A stretch of 64,000 nt of DNA, taken from positions 123,267-187,266 of the forward strand of contig JAFQEL010000016.1 of NCBI GenBank assembly GCA_017399065.1. The letters run 5' to 3'. The stretch is from Clostridia bacterium. GTDB lineage: Bacteria; Bacillota; Clostridia; Oscillospirales; Acutalibacteraceae. The position numbers and the translations under genes are program-made. Of this stretch, positions 35,538-46,239 are shown one piece after another (the first letter of the stretch is position 1; each line of letters opens with the position of its first letter). The notes under the pieces are model-generated. The model ran no database searches. It was not told the origin of the DNA and saw only the letters and a program-made list of their open reading frames with translations.

Positions 35538-36383
35538 ATGAAGAATAAAGATATCCATATCCGCGACCCGTTTGTTCTTGTTCACGACGGCAAATATTAT
35601 ATGTACGGCACAAGAGGTGCAAACTTCGGTCAGGCTACGGGCGGTGTTGACGTATATATCGGCACTGACCTTGAGAATTGGTCTGACCCGATACAGGTTT
35701 TTGACAGCGAAAAATACGGTCTCAACAAGCAAGCAAACTGGGCACCCGAGGTACACAAATTCGGTAACAAGTATTATATGCTTGCAACATTTATGAAGCC
35801 AGACGGATTACGAGGCACGTATATTCTTGTAAGCGACAACCCCGAAGGCGAATTTGTGCCGCTCACAGGTAAAGCTATAACACCCGAAGGCTGGGAATGC
35901 CTTGACGGCACGCTTTACATTGAAGACTCTGTCCCCTACTGTGTTTTCTGTCACGAGCACACACAGATTCTTGACGGTACGATAAACTATATACAGCTCT
36001 CACCCGATCTGAAAGAAGCCGTAACTGAGCCGATTGAGATTTTTAAAGCAAGCTCATTCTGCGGCAAAACACAGGATGAAAACGATCACTACATAACCGA
36101 CGGTCCGTTTATGTACAGAAAAGCTGACGGTAAGCTGCTTATGATTTGGTCAACCTTTGTAAACGGATACGCACAATGTGTCGCAGCCTCTGACAACGGC
36201 AAGATAAACGGTAAATGGTCTCATCTGCCCACACTTTTCGACAAAGACGGTGGTCACGGAATGATATTCAAAACCCTTGAAGGTAAGCTTATGCTGACCC
36301 TTCACAGACCTAACGGACAGCCCGACGAAAGGCCCGAATTTTTTGAAATAAAAGAAACCGACGAATCCTTACAAATAATATAA
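35538..36383 (+). CDS. Intracellular GH43 glycosidase
   Basis: The protein has 281 residues without a signal peptide. It begins almost at the first blade: 'IHIRDPFVLVHDGKYYMYGT', with Asp10 in R-D-P as the likely base. 'ANWAPEVHKFGNKYYML', 'CLDGTLYIED' and 'HYITDGPFMYRKADGKLLMIWS' follow, giving the five-bladed propeller with an internal Glu/Asp set. It is related to arabinan or xylan side-chain enzymes. Together with iolB it forms a two-gene operon under the promoter at 34685. Confidence 0.82.
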   Translation: MKNKDIHIRDPFVLVHDGKYYMYGTRGANFGQATGGVDVYIGTDLENWSDPIQVFDSEKYGLNKQANWAPEVHKFGNKYYMLATFMKPDGLRGTYILVSDNPEGEFVPLTGKAITPEGWECLDGTLYIEDSVPYCVFCHEHTQILDGTINYIQLSPDLKEAVTEPIEIFKASSFCGKTQDENDHYITDGPFMYRKADGKLLMIWSTFVNGYAQCVAASDNGKINGKWSHLPTLFDKDGGHGMIFKTLEGKLMLTLHRPNGQPDERPEFFEIKETDESLQII

Positions 36384-36387
36384 AAAT

Positions 36388-36421
36388 GCAGAGCGATCAG
36401 AATCATAACAGATCGCTCTGC
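36388..36421. terminator. Hairpin after GH43 gene
   Basis: GCAGAGCGATC (36388-36398) and GATCGCTCTGC (36411-36421) are a perfect 11-bp stem. There is no T-run on the plus side, while the minus side has TTTTTATATT. It may end or protect the iolB-GH43 mRNA. Confidence 0.5.
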
Positions 36422-36451
36422 TCCACTAATACAACATAGGTGTTGATAAAA

Positions 36452-39421
<2,970 letters not shown>

Positions 39422-39469
39422 CTATTTTACCAAAAACACGATTATAAATCAACAAAATAAAAACAAAAC

Positions 39470-39503
39470 AAAAAATTCCCACTCTGCAAGAGAATGGGAA
39501 TTT
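39470..39503 (-). terminator. Terminator after Thr/Glu-rich lipoprotein
   Basis: AAATTCCCA (39473-39481) and TGGGAATTT (39495-39503), with inner CTCT/AGAG pairing, followed on the minus strand by TTTTTTGTTTTG. It starts 20 bp past the stop. Confidence 0.85.
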
Positions 39504-39522
39504 ATGTTCAAAAATATTCAGA

Positions 39523-40443
39523 TCAGAATGTTACAGTGTATGCTGACTTTGTGCCGAGGGGGATGATAGCACCGGCTTTATCAAAGTTGATTGTCCACTG
39601 AACGTCGTAATCAGCAGTCTTAACATTGCCTGTTGCAGCGTCAACTGTGATAACGATCTTGCCGTAGGGGTAGCTCATAGCTGCTGTGCCGGTGATGCTT
39701 GTTGCAATACCGGGGATGTTATCGTTGATAACACGGGGAGGAACCGCATTGAGAGCCTTGGGGTTGTGACCCTGACCGTAATCAACTGTGCTGGACTTGC
39801 CGTCAGCCTTTGTGAGGATTGTAATAGTGTAAACGCCGTTCTTCTCTGTGCAGGTAGCAGACTTAACATCTGCAGCTGTGAGCTTTGAAGCCCATGTCTG
39901 ATCTTCTACGGGGAAGCCGTGCTTGATGTCAGCCTTTGTTGAGTATGTAGCTGCACCTGTGCTGTTGTCTGCAAGCATACCGTCAAGCCACTCGTCACCG
40001 CCGAGCATCTTGTAAACGCCGTTGAGTACACTGGGAACTGTTGCAGGAGCTGCAAGGTAGTTTGTAATGTACTTCTGCTGTACGCTCTTTGCGTTTGTTT
40101 TAACCTTGTTGACAGCAGTGTTGAAGTATGCAACTACCTCTGCTGTGCCTTCGGGCTTCTTGGAAGCAGCCTGAGTTGTAACCTCACCCTGAGCAGTTGT
40201 TGCCTCGGGAGCAGTTGTTGCGTCTGCTGATGTTGTTTCATCTGCTGCTGTTGTCTCGTCTGCAACTGTGGTGTCGCCCTCAGCCGCTGTTGTTTCGTCT
40301 GCAACTGTTGTTGCATCGACTGCTTCTGTTACTTCGTCGGGTACGGTTGTTGTTTCGGGCTCTTCCTTACCGCCGCAAGCTGCGAAGGAAAGACAAAGAA
40401 CAAGTGCCATAAGAAGAGCAACGATTTTTGTAGTTTTCTTCAT
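39523..40443 (-). CDS. Lipoprotein with Thr/Glu/Ala repeat linker
   Basis: The protein has 306 residues. The signal ends at lipobox F-A-A-C (Cys23). Residues about 27-95 are low-complexity repeats such as T-T-V-A-D-E and T-T-A-A-D-E, an extended linker that lifts the C-terminal domain off the membrane. That domain (about 100-306) is beta-rich with 'YPYGKIVITVDAATGNV' and 'YDVQWTINFDKAG', not recognised by me. GAGGAATG precedes the ATG, and a TATAAT lies in the upstream gap (minus strand, about 40495). Function unknown. Confidence 0.82.
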   Translation of the reverse strand: MKKTTKIVALLMALVLCLSFAACGGKEEPETTTVPDEVTEAVDATTVADETTAAEGDTTVADETTAADETTSADATTAPEATTAQGEVTTQAASKKPEGTAEVVAYFNTAVNKVKTNAKSVQQKYITNYLAAPATVPSVLNGVYKMLGGDEWLDGMLADNSTGAATYSTKADIKHGFPVEDQTWASKLTAADVKSATCTEKNGVYTITILTKADGKSSTVDYGQGHNPKALNAVPPRVINDNIPGIATSITGTAAMSYPYGKIVITVDAATGNVKTADYDVQWTINFDKAGAIIPLGTKSAYTVTF

Positions 40444-40535
40444 TTGGGTTCATTCCTCTCAAATTTGTAAAATTAGCTTAATTGCTTTCGTCATTATATA
40501 ACATTACGAAGAGTTTTTATTTCTAAAAAAGAATT

Positions 40536-40967
40536 TTATGTTATTTTTACAGAAAATTCATCAGCACCTGCACCTTTTTCCGTAATCATATCCTGCAGAA
40601 TTTTTGCCGTTTTCGTCATAAACTCCGCTTTTTCATCATCATTCTCTGCGACAAGTACATTGAATTCCGCACAGATAGCCGTATAGTCGAAATCCGCTCC
40701 GTCAGGCTGAATATTCATAACATCCATGGCTTCACCGTTAGCGGTAACCTTAGCCTTAAGCGGCAGAAAATCCGCTTCACCGCAGGAAATCTCAAGGGTC
40801 GAAATGCTGTTAAATTCACCTAAGCCCTCAGCGATACATATAGCCGTCGCCTCCTGAGCCTTCTGTGATTTGAGTTTGAGCACAAGTGTTTCCTTGAATT
40901 TCTCTCTGCCTTCTTCGGTCGAGAGAATTTTCATAATCTTCATTTTATCCGAAAAACTGATAGACAA
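40536..40967 (-). CDS. Hypothetical protein, 143 residues
   Basis: The reading begins at TTG 40967 with AGGGGCGG six bases upstream; an ATG eight codons later is an alternative. The protein is acidic and soluble, with an N-terminal helix-rich region and 'ISTLEISCGEADFLPLKAKVT' as a possible strand pair. No family recognised. It lies 11 bp after the glycosyltransferase gene and is probably co-transcribed with it. Confidence 0.6.
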   Translation of the reverse strand: MSISFSDKMKIMKILSTEEGREKFKETLVLKLKSQKAQEATAICIAEGLGEFNSISTLEISCGEADFLPLKAKVTANGEAMDVMNIQPDGADFDYTAICAEFNVLVAENDDEKAEFMTKTAKILQDMITEKGAGADEFSVKIT

Positions 40968-40978
40968 ATTTACCGCCC

Positions 40979-41971
40979 CTATATTTTATTTCTAATATTA
41001 TCCAACAACATGATCAATCTGAATTTCTTCGCATCAAGAAGCCTTAAACGTATTTTTTTTGCTGTGCCGAATACCGATAAATCAGCTTCCTTAACTATAC
41101 GCACAAATTCTTTATGTTCTGCTATAAGACGTATGTGTTCAAGTTTTTCTTCTTTGCTGAGCGTACTTCTGTTGATATGCAGGACAAGGTCTGATGCACG
41201 TCTTAAAAATCCCGTGTTAAAAACCGCACGGTTTTCTTCATTATCAAGACCGGATTTCTCAAGCTCCCTCCACACCGCATTACGGGAAAGCAGATATTCA
41301 TCAAGTGCATTTTTATCAATAGTGCTTGAAATATTGGTATCGTTTGTACGGTAAAAATAAAGCACGTCCGGAATATAGCTTATCTTCTCAGCCTTACGTG
41401 CAAGCATAGTGGAAATAATCAGATCCTCTGAGTTACGCACACTCATAACACTTGATATATCAACGTTTTCAAACAGTGAACGCTTACAAGCTTTAATAAC
41501 GATACTGTTCATTCCACTCTCTTTCAGACTAGTTGAAAAATACTCGCCCTGTGTTATAAATTCTTTTTCACCGCCAAAAAAATCATGGCACGGCTCATCA
41601 CCTTTAAGTAAACGGAAAATTAGCATATCGCTGCCAAAGCGGTCAATCGCGTTTCCGACCCTTTCAAGTAATCCGTCAAACCAGTAATCATCACTGTCAA
41701 GCGAAAGAATATATTCACCCTCAGCTTTTTTCACACCGTTGAATCTGGCAGGAATAGGTCCGCTGTTAGGCTGATGAATAACTTTTACTCTCTTATCACG
41801 CAAAGCGAAGCGGTCACATATATGACCGCTTTCATCAGTTGATCCGTCATCGACAAGTATAAGTTCAAAGTCCGTCACACTTTGTGATAGTACGGACTCA
41901 ACACAATCGACAAGATATTTTTCTGCATTGTATACGGGAATAACAATACTGAATCCGAGCGTAATTACCAC
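40979..41971 (-). CDS. Family 2 glycosyltransferase
   Basis: The protein has 330 residues. The GT-A fold is clear: 'FSIVIPVYNAEKYLVDCVESVLSQS', 'ELILVDDGSTD' and the metal-binding D-S-D-D (about 91-94). No membrane helices. It likely transfers a sugar to a glycan or lipid carrier. The GTG start overlaps the last codons of the upstream acyltransferase gene (7 bp), with GGAG directly adjacent, so the exact start may be a few codons later. Confidence 0.88.
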   Translation of the reverse strand: MVITLGFSIVIPVYNAEKYLVDCVESVLSQSVTDFELILVDDGSTDESGHICDRFALRDKRVKVIHQPNSGPIPARFNGVKKAEGEYILSLDSDDYWFDGLLERVGNAIDRFGSDMLIFRLLKGDEPCHDFFGGEKEFITQGEYFSTSLKESGMNSIVIKACKRSLFENVDISSVMSVRNSEDLIISTMLARKAEKISYIPDVLYFYRTNDTNISSTIDKNALDEYLLSRNAVWRELEKSGLDNEENRAVFNTGFLRRASDLVLHINRSTLSKEEKLEHIRLIAEHKEFVRIVKEADLSVFGTAKKIRLRLLDAKKFRLIMLLDNIRNKI

Positions 41972-42879
41972 TCCATAATCTGTTCGGGATTATCACAGAT
42001 ATCCTGAATTTTGTTGAGGAAGCCGAGCAAATCGCTGTACTCGCATGCACGGTGGTCAAACAATACTGTCATTGGAAGAATTGTACGGATTGCTATCTCT
42101 TTTTCACCCTTGTCGTTTACGATAACGGCAGGTCTGTCTGTTGCAGCATAGAGCGCAATAACCGATACCTGCGGCGGAATGATTTCGAGAATAGCACAGT
42201 GGCCGTGTCTGTTACGGTCTACCGAGCCGAGGTTACTGACGGTAATCGTACCCTGCTCGATATCTCTCTTTGTTATTCTGTCGCTTTCAGGAATGCTCAG
42301 ATACTCTTTCTTTGCCTTACCGCTGAGAGTTTTAATCTTGTACTTGCCTGTTTTTGCACCGATAAGACGGCAGATAACAGTTTTGAACTTGCCCTTTTTG
42401 AGTGCGGTAATAGTGTTATCCATTGACACCTCAAACATAGCCTCAGTGAGGTTGGTATTCTTAAGTCTGCGGGTAACATCCATAATATATTCTGTCATTT
42501 CATCGAGAGTTTTGTTCTCGAAATTATGGAAGTTAATGGTCATCATCTCGCCGTTGGGAAGCTGCATGGGAATTGAAAAATGCACTTCATCAAAAAGCTT
42601 GAGCTGTCCTCTTACGAAATGACGGTTAAACTCAAGATGTGCATTCATTCTCGGAGACTCCTTAAGACCGAGAGCAATAGCCTTAAGCATAAGGGTATTG
42701 AAGCTGAGCTTGTTTTTAAGCTTACCGGATGCACGAAGAACATTGAACTGTGCCATAAGGTCGGTAATATCAAACTCAACTACCGGACCTGCGTGGGGAA
42801 TTTCAGTCCACGACTGTGCGGTCATGTTTGAAACGATTTTTCTCTGGATTCCGAAATGTTCTGTCTTTACGGGTTTCAT
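41965..42879 (-). CDS. Stand-alone E2-type (2-oxoacid dehydrogenase) acyltransferase domain
   Basis: The protein has 304 residues with the chloramphenicol acetyltransferase-like fold of E2 cores. The catalytic 'D-H-R-A-C-E-Y-S-D-L-L-G-F-L' is near the C-terminus (about 278-291), with 'EQGTITVSNLGSV' and 'PPQVSVIALYAA' before it. There is no lipoyl or E1/E3-binding domain, and no dehydrogenase E1 or E3 gene nearby. It may acylate a sugar or other acceptor, perhaps the product of the overlapping glycosyltransferase. GGAG precedes the ATG by seven bases. Confidence 0.8.
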   Translation of the reverse strand: MKPVKTEHFGIQRKIVSNMTAQSWTEIPHAGPVVEFDITDLMAQFNVLRASGKLKNKLSFNTLMLKAIALGLKESPRMNAHLEFNRHFVRGQLKLFDEVHFSIPMQLPNGEMMTINFHNFENKTLDEMTEYIMDVTRRLKNTNLTEAMFEVSMDNTITALKKGKFKTVICRLIGAKTGKYKIKTLSGKAKKEYLSIPESDRITKRDIEQGTITVSNLGSVDRNRHGHCAILEIIPPQVSVIALYAATDRPAVIVNDKGEKEIAIRTILPMTVLFDHRACEYSDLLGFLNKIQDICDNPEQIMEW

Positions 42880-43038
42880 TCATTTGCTCCTTAATATATT
42901 TTGGGATTGAGTATAACATACTTGATATAATAACATAAAGTCAATGCTTAAACTGCAATCACTATTAATTTACCACAACATTCGCCGTGTGTCAAATTTA
43001 TTATTATAGTAATTTATATTTAATTTACATTTTGGCTA

Positions 43039-43067
43039 TTTACTATTCGACAGAATTGGTGTATATT
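43039..43067 (+). promoter_or_regulatory. Candidate promoter of dnaD-like gene
   Basis: TTTACT (43039-43044), 17-bp spacer, TATATT (43062-43067). The rest of the 230-bp gap from 42880 is A+T-rich without other signals I trust. Confidence 0.45.
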
Positions 43068-43109
43068 ATTAGATTAGGTAATAATCTTTTAAAGGAGGCA
43101 TCGCCGCTT

Positions 43110-44126
43110 ATGGAGTTTTCAATCAACCCGCAGATCATGTTCGGGCTTTCGTTCAGCGTACCCGTTGCCGTAACGGACAAGCACCTTAAGCTCGCAGGTG
43201 CCGCTCAGATAAAAGTTTTGCTGTGGTTGTTACGTCACGCAGCAGAAAACCCGACGATGGAAGAGCTTTGCAAGGCACTCAATATGAAACGTGCTGATGC
43301 ATCAGACGCTATGCAGTATTGGGTAGAGTGCGGGATAGTACTTGCCGATGGTAAAGCTCCCGATATTCAGGCAGAGCCGGAGTATGCCGCACCGGCAAAA
43401 ACAAACACACCTGTCGAGGTTCACAGTGAAATCGGCTTCGTAAGACCTACGGCAGAACAGATACTTGCACGTACCAAAGAGAGTGCCGAAATTCAGTTTA
43501 TGTTCAACGAAGCACAGAAAAAGCTTGGCAGAACAATAGGTTACGACGGACAGTCAACTTTACTTATGATTCATGATTCATACGGTTTATCCGTTGAAGT
43601 ACTGCTTATGCTTATCGAATACTGCGTATCAATCGGCAAAAACTCGATTGCATATATTTCAAAAGCCGCAAAAACATGGAGCGAAAAAGAAATAGACTCC
43701 ATCGAAAAAGCAGACGAACAGATACAGACTCTCCGCCGTTGCGACGGCACGTGGAAAAAGCTTTGCGAGCTGACAGGTATCAGCACTCCGCGTCCGACCG
43801 CTTCACAGAGCAGCTACCTTTCGCGTTGGACAAACGAACTGAAATTTGACATTGATATGATATATCTCGCCTATGAGGAAATGGCAAACCATACGGACAA
43901 AATCAGCTTCCCGTATATAAATAAGGTTCTTCAGAACTGGTATGACAGTTCTGTAAGGACACCTGCCGATGTTGAAGAATCAAAAACACAGCGCACGGCA
44001 GAAAAGACAAAACCTGCCAAGAAGCAGCCCGGCAACGGCTATGAAGCCTCATACGATATAGACGAATTCAACAGACGATCCGACACTGCACCGCTTGTGT
44101 ATAAAAAGAAGAGCGGCAATAACTGA
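43110..44126 (+). CDS. DnaD-domain replication initiation protein
   Basis: The protein has 338 residues from the ATG at 43110, after AAAGGAGG at 43091-43098; an in-frame upstream extension is A+T-rich and hydrophobic and was rejected. The N-terminal winged-helix part (about 20-85) is followed by two helical DnaB_2/DnaD-type domains: 'DSYGLSVEVLLMLIEYC...AYISKAAKTWSEKEI' (about 160-200) and 'DIDMIYLAYEEMA...FPYINKVLQNWYD' (about 255-290). It loads helicase at the origin together with the next gene. Confidence 0.85.
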   Translation: MEFSINPQIMFGLSFSVPVAVTDKHLKLAGAAQIKVLLWLLRHAAENPTMEELCKALNMKRADASDAMQYWVECGIVLADGKAPDIQAEPEYAAPAKTNTPVEVHSEIGFVRPTAEQILARTKESAEIQFMFNEAQKKLGRTIGYDGQSTLLMIHDSYGLSVEVLLMLIEYCVSIGKNSIAYISKAAKTWSEKEIDSIEKADEQIQTLRRCDGTWKKLCELTGISTPRPTASQSSYLSRWTNELKFDIDMIYLAYEEMANHTDKISFPYINKVLQNWYDSSVRTPADVEESKTQRTAEKTKPAKKQPGNGYEASYDIDEFNRRSDTAPLVYKKKSGNN

Positions 44127-44140
44127 GAGGTGACAAACTG

Positions 44141-45121
44141 ATGAGCTACAGCAAAAACATATATCTGATTGCACAAAGCAAAATTGAAAAGCGCCGAAAA
44201 GATGCCGAAGAAGCACTCGAGATAAGACGTGCGGATGCATACATAAAAATCCCGAAGCTTGTTGAAATCCAGAGCCGCATTGCTCTGCTCGGTGCAGAGG
44301 CTGTTTCGGCAATTTCAAAGGGTGCGGAAGGTCCTGTATATATAGAAAAGCTTGCCAAAGAGAGCCTTGCTGCACAGGATGAAAGACGTCAGCTTCTCAA
44401 AGCGGCAGGCCTTCCTGAAGATTATTTAGAGCCGCATTACACCTGCAATGTCTGCGAAGATACAGGTATAACAGATAACGGTATATGCAACTGTCAGCGT
44501 GAGCTGCTTGTAGAGACCGCAAAAGGCGAAATCGAAAAGTATGCACCGCTCAGACGTTCAACATTCGAAAGCTATTCACTTAAATATTACCCCGAAGAAG
44601 CAGATGCTTCGGGGCTTTCACCCAAGAGCAGAATGGGCGAAATCGCTCAGTTCTGCAAAGATTACGCACTTGATTTTTCACTTGAATCCCCTTCGCTTTT
44701 TATGCATGGCGCAACGGGTCTCGGCAAAACTCATCTTTCGCTCGCAATTGCAAACGAAGCTATTGCAAGAGGCTACGGCGTAGTCTACGGCAGTGCTCCA
44801 AATATGTTCAGTCAGCTCGAAAGAGAGCATTTCGGCAGACAGTATAACTCCGAAAAAACATACGAGCAGGAGCTGCTTGAAACAGACCTGCTTATTATCG
44901 ACGACCTCGGCGTTGAGTTTTCAACGCAGTTTACCGTAAGCTGTGTTTATAATATAATCAATTCACGTATCCTCAGCCGCAAGCCCACTATAATCAGCAC
45001 AAACCTTACACCTCGTGAGCTTGAGGATAAATATACTCAACGTATCACGTCAAGAATCATCGGCGGATTTATATCGCTCAAATTTATCGGCAGAGATATA
45101 AGGCAAATCAAGAGTTACTGA
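44141..45121 (+). CDS. dnaI: DnaC/DnaI-type helicase loader ATPase
   Basis: The protein has 326 residues. A four-Cys zinc element 'CNVCEDTG...CNCQ' (about 103-119) precedes the AAA+ domain with Walker A G-A-T-G-L-G-K-T (190-197) and Walker B 'LLIIDDLG'. Closest to DnaI/DnaC helicase loaders rather than IstB, as it follows a DnaD-like gene by 14 bp and no transposase is near. Confidence 0.88.
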   Translation: MSYSKNIYLIAQSKIEKRRKDAEEALEIRRADAYIKIPKLVEIQSRIALLGAEAVSAISKGAEGPVYIEKLAKESLAAQDERRQLLKAAGLPEDYLEPHYTCNVCEDTGITDNGICNCQRELLVETAKGEIEKYAPLRRSTFESYSLKYYPEEADASGLSPKSRMGEIAQFCKDYALDFSLESPSLFMHGATGLGKTHLSLAIANEAIARGYGVVYGSAPNMFSQLEREHFGRQYNSEKTYEQELLETDLLIIDDLGVEFSTQFTVSCVYNIINSRILSRKPTIISTNLTPRELEDKYTQRITSRIIGGFISLKFIGRDIRQIKSY

Positions 45122-45147
45122 TTACCTTTGTAAGGGAGGTTGTAATA

Positions 45148-46215
45148 ATGAAAGCTATCAGAAAGTTTCTCAACCGACTTTTCATAGACGGACTCAGCGG
45201 AATGGCTTCAGGTCTTTTTGCAACACTCATTATCGGCACTATAATTCAGCAGATAGGTACGGCAATAGGCGGAAATATCGGTAACGTAATATTTATTATC
45301 GGTAAGATCGCCGCATCGCTTATGGGTGCAGGTATCGGTTGCGGAATCGCCGCAAAGTTCGGCGAGAAGCCGCTCGTCACACTCTCTGCCGCAGTCGCAG
45401 GTATGATTGGTGCATTCGCAAGCAAAATACTTGCAGGCACAGTAGTCACCGGTGCTGTTGTTTCTTACGCAGGTCCCGGTGAGCCTATGGGCGCTTTTGT
45501 TGCCGCCTATGTCGGCATTGAGCTGGGCAGACTTGTCGCAGGCAAGACAAAGCTTGATATCATTCTCACGCCTATCGTCACTATAGGCTCAGGTGCCGCC
45601 TCTGGCTTGCTCGCAGGTCCGTATATTTCAGATTTTATGACCTGGTTGGGCAGCCTTATCAACTGGGGTACAGAGCAGCAGCCGATTATAATGGGTGTTG
45701 TTGTTTCGGTGCTTATGGGCATCTTCCTCACTCTCCCGATAAGCTCTGCCGCAATCGGTGTCGCACTCGGTCTTAACGGCATTGCTGCAGGTGCCGCTGT
45801 CGCGGGCTGCTGTGCAAATATGGTCGGATTTGCAGTTGCAAGCTACAGAGAAAACAAATTCGGAGGTCTTGTCGCACAGGGCATCGGCACAAGTATGCTC
45901 CAGATGCCCAATATAGTAAAAAAGCCGATAATATGGCTTCCTGCAATTATTGCAAGTGCCGTAACCGGTCCCGTTTCTTCCGCACTGCTCGGAATGGTTA
46001 ACAACTCAACGGGTGCAGGTATGGGTACCGCAGGTCTTGTCGGTCAGATAATGGGCTATCAGTCAATGACGGCAGCAGGCGTTGAACCTTGGCTCGCACT
46101 TGTCGAAATAGCTGCAGTACATTTCATACTGCCCGCAGTAATAGCTCTCGGCGTATCAGAGGCAATGAGAAAACTTAAATGGATAAAGAGCGGCGATATG
46201 AAGCTCGAAGTATAG
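45148..46215 (+). CDS. PfoR-type membrane protein (PTS EIIC-like)
   Basis: The protein has 355 residues with about ten Gly/Ala-rich membrane helices. 'MASGLFATLIIGTIIQQIG' and the repeated glycine helices match the PTS_EIIC_2 family that includes Clostridium perfringens PfoR. It lacks EIIA/EIIB domains and there are no PTS partners nearby. PfoR affects toxin production by an unknown route; here the role is open. A strong AGGGAGG precedes the ATG. Confidence 0.8.
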   Translation: MKAIRKFLNRLFIDGLSGMASGLFATLIIGTIIQQIGTAIGGNIGNVIFIIGKIAASLMGAGIGCGIAAKFGEKPLVTLSAAVAGMIGAFASKILAGTVVTGAVVSYAGPGEPMGAFVAAYVGIELGRLVAGKTKLDIILTPIVTIGSGAASGLLAGPYISDFMTWLGSLINWGTEQQPIIMGVVVSVLMGIFLTLPISSAAIGVALGLNGIAAGAAVAGCCANMVGFAVASYRENKFGGLVAQGIGTSMLQMPNIVKKPIIWLPAIIASAVTGPVSSALLGMVNNSTGAGMGTAGLVGQIMGYQSMTAAGVEPWLALVEIAAVHFILPAVIALGVSEAMRKLKWIKSGDMKLEV

Positions 46216-46239
46216 ATTTTGTAACAGAGGTAGAATAAG

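Noticed and set aside
44141..45121. IstB-type transposition helper
   Set aside because: The zinc element and the position directly after a DnaD-domain gene fit a helicase loader, and there is no transposase next to it.
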